Shown here: in pieces, positions 8,581 to 17,505 of the stretch
How positions within the stretch are numbered: position 1 is the first letter of the stretch
Layout: the number at the start of each line of letters is the position of its first letter
Origin: Dongia_A sp964542425
Lineage (GTDB): Bacteria; Pseudomonadota; Alphaproteobacteria; Dongiales; Dongiaceae
Length of the DNA: 64,000 nucleotides
Reading direction: 5' to 3'
NCBI GenBank assembly: GCA_964542425.1
Contig: CAZIUB010000031.1
Location: 5,269 to 69,268, forward strand
Notes under the pieces: model-generated
Seen by the model: the letters and a program-made list of their open reading frames with translations, nothing else
Databases searched by the model: none
What the model was told of the DNA's origin: nothing
Program-made: the position numbers and the translations under genes

Positions 8581-9192
8581 ATGTTCTACGAACCCAGGCT
8601 AGACAATCATGGCATGCAAGTGAGCCCGTTCAAGGCGCTGGTGGTGCCGCGCCCGATCGCCTGGATCTCGAGCCAAAGCCGCGATGGCGTGGTCAATCTG
8701 GCGCCGTTCAGCTTTTTCAACGCCATGTCCGAGTATCCGCCGGTCCTGTGCTTCGGGCCTGGCGGGCGCAAGCCCGACCGGGCGATCAAGGACACGCGCG
8801 CCAATATCGAGGAAACCGGCGAATTCGTGGTCAATCTCGCCACCTGGGATTTGCGCGAGGCGATGAACCAGAGCTCGGCGCAATTCCCGGCCGGAACGGG
8901 CGAAATGACCCAAATCGGAATCGAGGCGGCGCCCTCGCGCCTGGTCAAGCCGCCGCGCGTGGCCTCGTCCCCGGTCAGCTTCGAATGCCGCTGGTTCAAG
9001 ACCGTCGAATTGCCGCATCTCGATCCCCAAAGTGCCAACGTCGCCATGTTCGGCGAGGTCATCGGCATCCATATCGCCGACGACATGATCCAGGACGGCC
9101 GCGTCGATTCGCTGCGCCATCGCCCGATCGCGCGCATGGGCTATTCGGAATACACCAGCGTCGATTCCAAGTTCTCGATGCGCCGGCCCTAG
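8581..9192 (+). CDS. Flavin reductase-like FMN-binding protein
   Basis: 203 residues of the flavin reductase / DIM6-NTAB fold. Typical segments: VVPRPIAWISSQSRDGVVNLAPFSFFN, including the R-P-I-A-W and the N-L-A-P-F-S-F-F-N cores that hold FMN, then NIEETGEFVVNLA. Members reduce flavin for partner monooxygenases or act as oxygenases themselves; the partner is not evident. The stop codon overlaps the convergent diaminopropionate lyase stop by four bases (CTAG). Confidence 0.9.
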   Translation: MFYEPRLDNHGMQVSPFKALVVPRPIAWISSQSRDGVVNLAPFSFFNAMSEYPPVLCFGPGGRKPDRAIKDTRANIEETGEFVVNLATWDLREAMNQSSAQFPAGTGEMTQIGIEAAPSRLVKPPRVASSPVSFECRWFKTVELPHLDPQSANVAMFGEVIGIHIADDMIQDGRVDSLRHRPIARMGYSEYTSVDSKFSMRRP

Positions 9193-10406
9193 GCCGCCAC
9201 TTCGGCGGAGGACCGACCGACGACGCGGGCGTAGGTGTCCTCGTCGGTCGCACCCTCGCTGCCGATTGCCAGGACGATGGAGCCCTCGTCAAGCCCGATC
9301 CTCGCCCGCGCGACCTCATCCCGGCTGACCGCCAGCAAACCGGCGACGGAGGCCGATCCCGATTCGCCGGCGACGATCGCGGGATCGCGCGGCCCGCCCG
9401 CTGCCAATCGGCGCATGGCCAAGGGTCCCCAGGCATCGTCGAGCGCCACCACATGATCGATCGCTCGCCGCAGGATCGGCCAGGCGAGGGCCGATACCTC
9501 GCCCGCCGCGAGGCACGCCATGAAGGTCTCGATATCGCCCTCGATCGCGATTGGTTTGCCTGCTGCGATGCTGCGATAGACGCAATCGGCCTTGATCGGT
9601 TCGATGGCGATCAGGCGCGGGCGGCCTTGGCCCTGGCGTTCCCACAAATAGCCCGCGATCGCGGCGGCGAGGCCACCCACCCCCGCCTGCACGAGGACGT
9701 GGCTCGGCCGGACGCCCGTCGGCATCTGGGCCAAGGCTTCGTCGATCAGGACCTGATAGCCCTGCATCACCAGGCAGGGGATGGGGTCGACTTGGCTTGC
9801 AAGGGCGGTGTCCTGGATCACTTGCCAGCCCTCCTTGCGTGCGCTGGCGATACAAGCCCTGACCGAATCGTCGTAATTGCCGGGGACGCGCCTGATCTCG
9901 GCGCCATAGCGCGCGATTTCGCGCGCGCGCGCGCCGCTCACATGGGCATGCAGGAAAATGACGCAGTGGCATCCGAACAGCCGCGCGCCCCAGGCGACCG
10001 AGCGGCCGTGATTGCCGTCGGTCGCCGCCGTCACCACCACGGTTTCGGTCAGGCCTCGATACCTGGCCCCGCCGAGGGTGGGCGCGTCGGCATCGGAGAT
10101 TCCATGCGCATTCCGCAAATGGTCCTGCAATACGCGCAAGACCGCATAGGCCCCGCCCAGCGCCTTGAAGCTCTTGAGGCCGAAGCGAAGGCCCTCGTCC
10201 TTGTAGAAAACCCTCGCCACGCGCGTTTCCTGGGCGAGGTCCACGAGGTTGCGCAAGGGCGTGGGTTCATAATCCGGCCAGGAACGGATTTCGCGTGAAG
10301 CCCGCGCGAAGGCAGCCTGGTTGAGGATCGCCTGCTCGGGCCCGCCATAGGGTGCCCCGGGATCGGCCGCCGGATTGTCGATCAGGCGAAACTCGGGATT
10401 GTTCAT
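9189..10406 (-). CDS. dpaL: Diaminopropionate ammonia-lyase
   Basis: 405 residues, fold type II PLP enzyme. FGLKSFKALGGAYAV holds the PLP-binding lysine (Lys81 in SFKALGG), and TAATDGNHGRSVAWGARLFG is the phosphate/substrate loop found in this family; QAGVGGLAAAI is the Gly-rich PLP-phosphate cup. It converts 2,3-diaminopropionate to pyruvate and ammonia. It is divergent from the L-serine dehydratase gene, another pyruvate-forming deaminase, with only 86 bases between them, so the two may be co-regulated in amino-acid breakdown. Confidence 0.92.
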   Translation of the reverse strand: MNNPEFRLIDNPAADPGAPYGGPEQAILNQAAFARASREIRSWPDYEPTPLRNLVDLAQETRVARVFYKDEGLRFGLKSFKALGGAYAVLRVLQDHLRNAHGISDADAPTLGGARYRGLTETVVVTAATDGNHGRSVAWGARLFGCHCVIFLHAHVSGARAREIARYGAEIRRVPGNYDDSVRACIASARKEGWQVIQDTALASQVDPIPCLVMQGYQVLIDEALAQMPTGVRPSHVLVQAGVGGLAAAIAGYLWERQGQGRPRLIAIEPIKADCVYRSIAAGKPIAIEGDIETFMACLAAGEVSALAWPILRRAIDHVVALDDAWGPLAMRRLAAGGPRDPAIVAGESGSASVAGLLAVSRDEVARARIGLDEGSIVLAIGSEGATDEDTYARVVGRSSAEVAA

Positions 10407-10492
10407 CGTTGTGTTCCTTGGCTTGGCTTAGGGCTGGCGATGGCGCGGACCCGCTTCCCCCGCTATGATCGAGGGTGGAAGCGAGGACAACA

Positions 10493-11866
10493 ATGTTCGT
10501 CAGCATCTTCGATTTGTTCAAGATCGGGATCGGCCCGTCAAGTTCGCATACCATGGGCCCGATGACCGCCGGCAACCGGTTCCTGGAAGCGCTCCGGCGA
10601 TCGGGAAGGCGGGACATCGCCCGTGTCCAGGTTCGGCTCTATGGCTCGCTCGCCCTGACCGGCAAGGGTCACGGCACCGACAAGGCGGTCATCCTCGGCC
10701 TTCTCGATCAACGGCCGGACGAGATCGACCCCGATACGATGGAGAGTTTGGTGGCGGGCCAAAGGGCCTCGCGCCGGCTGGCCCCCGCCGGCTTGCCCGA
10801 GTTCGCCTTCGATCCCGCGACCGACCTCGTCTTCGAGTTCGGGTGCGTGCTCCCCGGCCATTCCAACGGCATGGAGGCGGCGGCCTATGATTCCACCGGC
10901 GCCACGATCCTCGCCAAGACCTATTACTCGATCGGCGGCGGCTTCGTGATCGAGGAAGGGGCGGTGGCGCCCGAGGCCGAGGCGCACGGTTCCACCATCC
11001 CCTATCCCTTCGAAAGTGCCGCACGGATGCTGGAAATGGGCATCGCGTCGGGCCTAAGCATCGCCCAGATGAAACACGCGAACGAGAGCGTCTATCGCGT
11101 GCCGGACGAAGTCGATCGCGGCATCGATCGCATCTGGGAGAACATGAACAAGTGCATCGAGCGGGGCCTCCGCCAGGAAGGCACGCTGCCTGGCGGCCTC
11201 AATGTCAAGCGCCGGGCCAAAGCTATCCTGGAAAAACTCAAGGCCGAACGCATGGCCAATCAGCGCTACGATCATCAGGTGATGGATTGGATCAGCGTCT
11301 ATGCGCTGGCCGTGAACGAGGAGAACGCTGCCGGCGGGCGCGTCGTGACCGCGCCCACTAATGGTGCCGCCGGCGTGATACCGGCGGTCATCCGCTACTA
11401 TCTCGATCATTGCCAGGGGGCGGGGCAGGCCGGCATGCGCGACTTCCTCTTGACGGCAGCGGCGATCGGCAGCGTCATCAAGCACAATGCCTCGATCTCG
11501 GGCGCCGAGGTCGGATGCCAAGGGGAGGTCGGCTCGGCCTCGGCGATGGCGGCAGCGGGGCTTGCGGCCGCGCTTGGGGCCAGCAACGCCCAGATCGAGA
11601 ACGCGGCCGAAATTGCGCTCGAGCATCATCTTGGCATGACCTGCGATCCGGTGGGGGGCCTGGTGCAGGTGCCCTGTATCGAGCGCAATGCCTTCGGCGC
11701 CGCCAAGGCGGTACTCGCTGCCTCGCTCGCGCTTCGCGGCGACGGCAGCCATATCGTGCCCCTGGACAGCGCCATCGAGACCATGCGCCAGACCGGCTTC
11801 GACATGAGCGCCAAGTACAAGGAGACCAGCCAAGGCGGCTTGGCGGTGAACGTGGTCGCATGCTGA
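10493..11866 (+). CDS. sdaA: L-serine ammonia-lyase, single-chain iron-sulfur type
   Basis: 457 residues. The N-terminal regulatory domain carries GIGPSSSHTMGPMTAGNRF; the C-terminal catalytic domain has HNASISGAEVGCQGEVGSASAMAA with a cluster cysteine and CDPVGGLVQVPC with two more. The last residue is Cys, and in the characterised Legionella enzyme a C-terminal cysteine inserts as the fourth ligand of the 4Fe-4S cluster and acts as a brake; the same may hold here. It yields pyruvate and ammonia from L-serine. ATG 10493 follows GAGGACAAC; an upstream in-frame start at 10475 lacks conservation. Confidence 0.95.
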   Translation: MFVSIFDLFKIGIGPSSSHTMGPMTAGNRFLEALRRSGRRDIARVQVRLYGSLALTGKGHGTDKAVILGLLDQRPDEIDPDTMESLVAGQRASRRLAPAGLPEFAFDPATDLVFEFGCVLPGHSNGMEAAAYDSTGATILAKTYYSIGGGFVIEEGAVAPEAEAHGSTIPYPFESAARMLEMGIASGLSIAQMKHANESVYRVPDEVDRGIDRIWENMNKCIERGLRQEGTLPGGLNVKRRAKAILEKLKAERMANQRYDHQVMDWISVYALAVNEENAAGGRVVTAPTNGAAGVIPAVIRYYLDHCQGAGQAGMRDFLLTAAAIGSVIKHNASISGAEVGCQGEVGSASAMAAAGLAAALGASNAQIENAAEIALEHHLGMTCDPVGGLVQVPCIERNAFGAAKAVLAASLALRGDGSHIVPLDSAIETMRQTGFDMSAKYKETSQGGLAVNVVAC

Positions 11867-11888
11867 ACCGGGCGTTCTTATTGGCACT

Positions 11889-12149
11889 ATGAACGATTCG
11901 ACGAAGCACACGAATCCATCCCAACCCGAGGCCGCGGCGGCGCGAAGCGGGGCCATGCTGGGGGCGATCGCCAGCGACGACGCAATCTTTGCGGCGCGCC
12001 AAGAGGGCGCCACCGATTTGATCGGGGATTTCGTCGACCTCGGTCGGCATCCTTTGCGCGGCCTCGGGCCGCCGATTCGGCTCTGGGGCATCACCGCCGT
12101 GGCCCTCAAGGACGAAATGCCGCGTGGGGAACAGGTTCGAAAGACTTGA
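11889..12149 (+). pseudogene. Probable remnant of an adenylate/guanylate cyclase C-terminus
   Basis: An 86-codon frame whose middle part, DFVDLGRHPLRGLGPPIRLW, resembles the end of class III nucleotide cyclase domains, where a phrase of the form 'G.H.LRG...P..L' follows the catalytic core. None of the catalytic aspartates or the nucleotide-binding residues is present, so even if it is translated it cannot be a working cyclase. It sits in a 352-base gap between sdaA and the metallo-hydrolase gene. The assignment rests on a short match and is tentative. Confidence 0.4.
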
Positions 12150-12218
12150 TCGGGATTGGCAGGCGCATCAGATTGCAGGGCTCGCCTTGACCGCCAATTT
12201 CCAAGGGAACGCCCCGCC

Positions 12219-13082
12219 ATGAACCCGGAAGTAACCGCCTTTTTCGACGAGGCGACATTCACGATCTCATATGTGGTGCGCGATCCGGGCGGCAATTCGG
12301 CGGCGATCATCGATCCGGTGCTGGATTTCGATCCGAAATCGGGCCGCACCGACCCCGCCCCGGCCGATCGCATCATCGCCTTCGTGCGCGAGCGCGGTCT
12401 CGCCGTTTCCTGGATCCTGGAGACCCATGTCCACGCCGATCATTTGACCGCGGCGCCCTATCTGCAACGGAAACTGGGTGGGCGCATGGGGATCGGGCGC
12501 GAGGTCTCAATCGTGCAACGGACTTTCGCGCGCATCTATAACGTCGAGGCGGGCTTTGCCACCGACGGTTCGCAATTCAACCACTTGTTCGACGATGGAG
12601 AAGCATTCGAAATAGGGTCGCTCAAGGGCCAGGTGCTGCACACGCCGGGCCACACACCGGCCTGCATCAGCTACGCCTTCGGCGATTCGATCTTCGTCGG
12701 CGACACCCTGTTCATGCCCGATTACGGCACCGCGCGCTGCGATTTTCCGGGCGGCGACGCCGCCCGTCTCTATCGATCCATTCGCCGGCTATTGTCCTTT
12801 CCGGCCACGACGCGCCTCTTCCTGTGCCACGATTACCTGGCGCCCGGGCGCGATCACTACGCATGGGAAACCAGCGTTTCCGCCCAGCGGGCGGGGAACG
12901 TGCACATCAAGGAGGGTGTGAGCGAGGCCGAATTCGTCGCCATGCGCCAAGCCCGCGATAAGACCCTGCAGATGCCGGTCCTGCTCATCCCCTCGGTCCA
13001 GGTCAACATGCGCGCCGGCCATTTGCCGCCACCGGAGGAGAATGGCGTGAGCTACCTCAAGGTTCCGGTCGATCTGTTGTAG
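12219..13082 (+). CDS. Metallo-beta-lactamase-fold hydrolase, persulfide-dioxygenase-like
   Basis: 287 residues. ETHVHADHL gives the H-x-H-x-D-H metal motif; the third His is in HTPGHTPACISY, the bridging Asp in FVGDTLFMPDYGTARCDFPGG, and the last His in LFLCHDYLAPG. The block D-Y-G-T-A-R-C-D-F-P-G-G is characteristic of ETHE1/Blh-type persulfide dioxygenases, which bind one iron and oxidise glutathione persulfide. No rhodanese domain or BigR regulator lies beside it. ATG 12219 is the family start. A DUF2182 gene follows on the same strand. Confidence 0.88.
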   Translation: MNPEVTAFFDEATFTISYVVRDPGGNSAAIIDPVLDFDPKSGRTDPAPADRIIAFVRERGLAVSWILETHVHADHLTAAPYLQRKLGGRMGIGREVSIVQRTFARIYNVEAGFATDGSQFNHLFDDGEAFEIGSLKGQVLHTPGHTPACISYAFGDSIFVGDTLFMPDYGTARCDFPGGDAARLYRSIRRLLSFPATTRLFLCHDYLAPGRDHYAWETSVSAQRAGNVHIKEGVSEAEFVAMRQARDKTLQMPVLLIPSVQVNMRAGHLPPPEENGVSYLKVPVDLL

Positions 13083-13208
13083 GGCGCTATCGTCGACGGC
13101 CACATGGGAGTCGCGGCCAGCGATGTAAACGCTGCCCGGGGCGTCGAGATTCCGCGCTTCCAATATGGAATCGGTGTGGTTATTCTATTCATGAACATTG
13201 AGGGCCCG

Positions 13209-14009
13209 ATGACCTTCATGGCAAGCATTGGCGACACTATTCTCGGGCGCCAACGTGCGATCGTGTTGTTCGGCCTGACAGCCATCGTCGGCTTGGCCGC
13301 GATTTACACGATCCTCGGCCCTGGGATGGAATCATCCGCGCTCGCCATGACCACCATGTCCGGCGACATGCTGATGGCGCCCGCCCTATGGACGCAAATC
13401 CATGCGCTGCTGGTCTTCCTCATGTGGTGGATCATGATGGTGGCGATGATGGTTCCGGCGGCCGTGCCCATGATTCTGTTGCACGGGGCGCTGGAACGAC
13501 GCGGCACTCCCGCCGGTGCCCTTGCCGCGAGTGCGCTGTTTATTAGCGGATATCTGTTGGTATGGGGCGCATTCAGCGCGGGGGCCACCCTCTTGCAATG
13601 GGCGCTGCAATCGGCGGGGGCGCTTTCGCCGATGATGCAGATTGGCAACCAGGCGCTGGGCGGGCTCGTTCTGATCGCCGCCGGGCTCTATCAATTCACG
13701 CCGTTGAAACGGGCCTGTCTTGCTCGCTGCCAGAATCCGGTTCGTTTCCTGGTGGCGCATCGGCGCCCAGGTCCGGGCGGCGCGTTGCGCCTGGGGATCA
13801 GGCACGGGGCGTTCTGCGTCGGTTGCTGTGTGTTCCTGATGGCGCTGCTGTTCATTGGCGGGATCATGAATCTGTATTGGATCGGCGGGCTGTCGATCTA
13901 TGTGCTGCTGGAGCGATTCTTGGCAAGCCGGCGTTGGCTGCGGCAGTCGGCCGGCTTCGCGCTTGCGATCTCGGGCGTGGCGCTGATGGTGACAACGATT
14001 CAGGCCTGA
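13209..14009 (+). CDS. DUF2182 metal-binding integral membrane protein
   Basis: About 266 residues with six or so membrane segments. Met-rich stretches (MTTMSGDMLMAP, MWWIMMVAMMVPAAVPM) and Cys pairs (KRACLARCQNP, FCVGCCVFL) are the features behind the family label 'predicted metal-binding'. GAGGG six bases before ATG 13209 supports this start; ATG 13191 has no ribosome-binding site. It is followed after 32 bases by the DUF1326 gene, an arrangement seen repeatedly for these two families, so they probably work together. The biochemical role is not known to me. Confidence 0.87.
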   Translation: MTFMASIGDTILGRQRAIVLFGLTAIVGLAAIYTILGPGMESSALAMTTMSGDMLMAPALWTQIHALLVFLMWWIMMVAMMVPAAVPMILLHGALERRGTPAGALAASALFISGYLLVWGAFSAGATLLQWALQSAGALSPMMQIGNQALGGLVLIAAGLYQFTPLKRACLARCQNPVRFLVAHRRPGPGGALRLGIRHGAFCVGCCVFLMALLFIGGIMNLYWIGGLSIYVLLERFLASRRWLRQSAGFALAISGVALMVTTIQA

Positions 14010-14041
14010 AAAAACAACACGATCGAGAAAAGGAGGCGGTG

Positions 14042-14677
14042 ATGGCGAAGGTCAAATGGTATGTCGAGGGTATCGAGTATGGCAATTGCAATTGCGATTA
14101 TGGCTGTCCGTGCCAGTTCGAATCGCTGCCCAACAACGGCGATTGCAAGGGCTTCGAGGTTCTGCGCATCGACAAGGGCCATTTCGGCGAGGTGTCGCTC
14201 GCCGGCCTCAAGCTCGCGCTGGTCTATGCCTGGCCGGGGCCGGTCTTCAAAGGCAATGGCGCCATGCAGGCCATCATCGACGAGCGCGCGAACGAGGCCC
14301 AACGCAAGGCGCTCATCACCATCGTCCATGGCGGAGAGACCAACGAAGCGGCAACCCATTGGTGGGTCTATCACGCGATGTCCTCGAAGGTGCACGAGCC
14401 CCTGTTCAAGTCGATCGAATACGAAGTCGATCTGCCGGCCCGCACCGCCAAGGTCCGAATTCCCGGCATCCTGGAATCCACCGGCCGGCCGATCATCAGC
14501 CCGGCGACCGGCCAGCCACACCGGGTGCGGATCGACATCCCCTCGGGCATCGAGTTCGAGCAGGCGGAGATCGCAAGCGCCAGCACCAAGGCAACCGGCG
14601 CCATCACCTTCGAACTCAAGGACAGCTACGGGCAGTTCAACATACTGCGCCACTCGGGCGATGGCGTGAGGCACTGA
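14042..14677 (+). CDS. DUF1326 domain protein with CxCxxxCxC motif
   Basis: 211 residues, soluble, no signal peptide. Near the N-terminus GNCNCDYGCPCQF places Cys16, Cys18, Cys22 and Cys24 as CxCxxxCxC, a plausible metal or redox site; a further Cys follows in GDCKGFEV. AAAAGGAGGCGGTG directly before the ATG is a strong ribosome-binding site. It lies directly after the DUF2182 membrane gene on the same strand. Both families have no firmly established activity; metal handling is an inference from the cysteines and methionines of the pair. Confidence 0.88.
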   Translation: MAKVKWYVEGIEYGNCNCDYGCPCQFESLPNNGDCKGFEVLRIDKGHFGEVSLAGLKLALVYAWPGPVFKGNGAMQAIIDERANEAQRKALITIVHGGETNEAATHWWVYHAMSSKVHEPLFKSIEYEVDLPARTAKVRIPGILESTGRPIISPATGQPHRVRIDIPSGIEFEQAEIASASTKATGAITFELKDSYGQFNILRHSGDGVRH

Positions 14678-14714
14678 AACGAAGGTCGCGCCGAGGCGCG
14701 CCAATCGCCGCGCC

Positions 14715-16013
14715 TCAAATCGGCAATCGATCCAGGAGCCCGTACCACCACACCGAGGGCGCAAGAAACCAGGGATCGCCGGAATAGAACGGCCTGGTCT
14801 GGAAGGGGATGTTGTCGAGCGCGGTTCTCCCCTCCGGCTTGTCCAAAACTTGCTGGCCCACCCGCATGCCGAAATAGGTGGCGAGCGAAACGCCAGAGCC
14901 GCAATAGCCCATCGCAAAATGCACGCCGTCCTGGCATCCGACATGGGGGAGCGTGTCGAAGGTATAGGCGACGAAGCCGATCCAGGAATGGCTGATCCGC
15001 GCCGATTTTAGGCCCGGGAACAATCGGGTCATGCAGGCGTGCAATCTGGGCGCGCTAATGAGCGAATCGGTTTCGCTATAGGCCACACGCCCGCCGAACA
15101 GCATGCACCGGCCATTGGGCGACAGCCGGTAGTAGAAGACGACGCGCCTGGTATCGGTCACCATGCGATCGTTGGGGATGAGGGCGCGCATCTCCTCCGC
15201 CGGCCTCGGCTCGGTCGCGATGATGTAGGAGCCGATCGGGATCACCCGCCTGCGCTGCCAGGGCGCGAAGGAGCCGGTATAGCCGTTGGTTGCCACGATT
15301 ACGTTCCGGGCCTTCACCATTCCCTTGGTGGTCGTGACCGCGAATTCATTGCCCTCGCGTTCGATCGAATTGGCCGCGCAATGATCGGCCAGAATGATTC
15401 CGGCGGATTTCGCCAAGCGCAGCAATTCCAGGTGATACTTGGCCGGGTCGAGGCCGCCGGGGAGCGAATAGATGGCACCGCCATGATAGAGGTCGCTGCC
15501 GATTTCGCGATGCTGCTCGGCCCGCGGAACCATCCCATGGGGCACTTCCAATCCCTTGGGCTGGTGCGCGAGCGCCTTTGCCAGCGCCTGGTATTGGCGC
15601 GGATTGTGCGCGGCGTGGAAACGCCCGCTTCGCCGCCAATCGCAATCGAGCTTCTCGCGCGAGATGAGGTCGTCGATGAATTCGAGCGCGTTCAGCCCCT
15701 CCTTGCGGATGGCAAAGGCGGTCGCCTCGTTGGTTCGGCCCGAAAGTTCGGTCAGGCTCGGCTTGATGCTGGTCGAAACCTGCCCGCCGTTGCGGCTGGA
15801 ACAGCCCCAACCCAAGGCCTCCGCATCGATCACCAGCGTCGATCGCCCGCCAAGCGCCGTCTCGCGCGCGGCCATCAGCCCGGTATAGCCCGACCCGATC
15901 ACCAGCACGTCGATCTTGTTGGGAAGCTTCGTATCCGCTGGCTTTGGGCGTGGGGCGCCGTCCCACCAATAGGGCGCTGCCTTGAAATCCGGGGTGAAAA
16001 GCGTGTTGCTCAT
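14715..16013 (-). CDS. FAD-dependent amine oxidoreductase (gamma-glutamylputrescine oxidase-like)
   Basis: 432 residues of the DAO superfamily. The dinucleotide-binding motif DVLVIGSGYTGLMAARE is at ~35-50, CSSRNGGQ is the short motif typical of PuuB/OrdL enzymes, and the C-terminal GYCGSGVSLATYFG closes the FAD site. Such enzymes oxidise gamma-glutamylputrescine or related amines to aldehyde, ammonia and peroxide. The start overlaps the purD stop by four bases, implying transcription from the purD promoter. With the AguB-like gene at 7.5 kb it hints at polyamine catabolism, but no puuA, puuC or puuD is present. Confidence 0.88.
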   Translation of the reverse strand: MSNTLFTPDFKAAPYWWDGAPRPKPADTKLPNKIDVLVIGSGYTGLMAARETALGGRSTLVIDAEALGWGCSSRNGGQVSTSIKPSLTELSGRTNEATAFAIRKEGLNALEFIDDLISREKLDCDWRRSGRFHAAHNPRQYQALAKALAHQPKGLEVPHGMVPRAEQHREIGSDLYHGGAIYSLPGGLDPAKYHLELLRLAKSAGIILADHCAANSIEREGNEFAVTTTKGMVKARNVIVATNGYTGSFAPWQRRRVIPIGSYIIATEPRPAEEMRALIPNDRMVTDTRRVVFYYRLSPNGRCMLFGGRVAYSETDSLISAPRLHACMTRLFPGLKSARISHSWIGFVAYTFDTLPHVGCQDGVHFAMGYCGSGVSLATYFGMRVGQQVLDKPEGRTALDNIPFQTRPFYSGDPWFLAPSVWWYGLLDRLPI

Positions 16014-17302
16014 GAATGTTCCTTGCCAATGCGATCGATCGCCCGCCCGCCGATATCGCGGCGGCAGAATCCGCCCGGCCAATCGATCAGATCCACCGCG
16101 CGATAGGTCCTAACCTTAGCCTCGGCCACGTCGCGGCCAAGAGCGCTCACCGCCAGCACGCGCCCGCCGCTGGCGACAAGCGCGCCCTTGTCGTCACGCC
16201 TGGTGGCGGCATGGAAGATGGTCACACCCGGAACCGCCGACGCTGCCTCGAGATTGCCGATCAAGCCGCCCGGCCCGACTTTGCCCGGATAGCCCTTGGT
16301 CGCCATGATGACGCTGAGCGCGGCCGCATCATGCCAGCGCAGATCGAAATCCTTGAGCGATCCGTCGGAGGCCGCCAACAGGGCCGGCAACAGATCGGAT
16401 TTGAGGCGCAGGCACAGGACTTCGCATTCTGGATCGCCGAAACGGGCGTTGAACTCGATCAGTTTGGGGCCGGCCCTCGTCACCATCACGCCGGCGAAAA
16501 GCACGCCTACGAAAGGCCGCCCTTCCGCCTTCAGCGCGATCACCGCCGGGCGGATGATCCGCTCCAGGATCGCGGCCTCGATCTTTGGAGTTGCCACTGG
16601 CGCCGGGGAATAGGCGCCCATGCCCCCGGTATTGGGGCCGGTATCGCCATCGCCGACGCGCTTGTGGTCCTGGGCGCTGCCGAAGGGGAGCACATGCTCC
16701 CCGTCACTCAACGCGAAAAAGGATAGTTCCTCGCCGTCGAGGAATTCCTCGATCACGATGCTCGCACCCGCCTGGCCGAACGCGGCCCCGACCAGCATGG
16801 CATCGATCGCATCGTCGGCCTTCGCGTGGGTCTCGCAGATGATGACGCCCTTGCCGGCGGCAAGCCCATCGGCCTTGACCACGATCGGTAGCGACATGGC
16901 GGCGGCGAACGCCTTTGCTGGCTGGGCCTCGGTGAAGCGCGCGAAAGCCGCTGTCGGAATGCCGCATCGCGCCGCCAGATTCTTCATGAAGCCCTTGGAG
17001 CCCTCGATCTCGGCTGCCCGCGCGCTTGGACCGAACACCATCAACCCGGCCGAGCGAAACTTGTCGGCGATCCCCAGGACCAGCGGCGCTTCGGGACCCA
17101 CCACGGTCAAATCTATCCCGCGCTCGCGTGCAAAAGATAGGAGCCCGTCCAGATCGAGCGCCTCGATGGCGACGCATTCCGCGACTTGCGAGATGCCGGC
17201 ATTCCCGGGCGCGCAATAGAGTTGGTCGCACAGCGGCGAATCCGCGATCTTCCAGCACAGGGCATGCTCGCGGCCGCCCGACCCCACCACCAGAATCCGC
17301 AT
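16010..17302 (-). CDS. purD: Phosphoribosylamine--glycine ligase (GARS)
   Basis: 430 residues, ATP-grasp enzyme of purine synthesis: phosphoribosylamine + glycine + ATP to GAR. MRILVVGSGGREHAL is the family start; GPEAPLVLGIAD, GSKGFMK, KADGLAAGKGV (ATP-binding) and FNARFGDPECEVL (metal-binding) are all in place. The start at 17302 follows directly on the family alignment. A double-hairpin repeat copy occupies the divergent region between it and xseA. Confidence 0.97.
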   Translation of the reverse strand: MRILVVGSGGREHALCWKIADSPLCDQLYCAPGNAGISQVAECVAIEALDLDGLLSFARERGIDLTVVGPEAPLVLGIADKFRSAGLMVFGPSARAAEIEGSKGFMKNLAARCGIPTAAFARFTEAQPAKAFAAAMSLPIVVKADGLAAGKGVIICETHAKADDAIDAMLVGAAFGQAGASIVIEEFLDGEELSFFALSDGEHVLPFGSAQDHKRVGDGDTGPNTGGMGAYSPAPVATPKIEAAILERIIRPAVIALKAEGRPFVGVLFAGVMVTRAGPKLIEFNARFGDPECEVLCLRLKSDLLPALLAASDGSLKDFDLRWHDAAALSVIMATKGYPGKVGPGGLIGNLEAASAVPGVTIFHAATRRDDKGALVASGGRVLAVSALGRDVAEAKVRTYRAVDLIDWPGGFCRRDIGGRAIDRIGKEHS

Positions 17303-17333
17303 GATTCCCCGACCAAATCGCCCTGTTGCCCAG

Positions 17334-17473
17334 TGCCAACTTTCGGAAAAGCGTGATACATGAAATGTTTCGACGTTTCCAAGAAAGTCGGCACATGTTA
17401 CCAAATCGATAGTACCCGCCGGCATGCACTGGCCGGGTCAGTTTGCTGAATCGGCCATCGGCGACGGCGGGTA
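17334..17473 (+). repeat. Double-hairpin MITE-like element, copy 3
   Basis: 140 bp, same orientation as copy 1, beginning TGCCAACTTTCG and ending CGACGGCGGGTA, with the TAGTACCCGCCG/CGGCGGGTACTA hairpin perfect. Flanks are CCAG and CTAG. It lies between divergently transcribed purD and xseA, only 31 bases from the purD start and 32 from the xseA start, so promoters of both genes must lie in or at its edges. Confidence 0.86.
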
Positions 17474-17505
17474 CTAGCCGCTCGCATAACATAGAATGCG
17501 CCACC

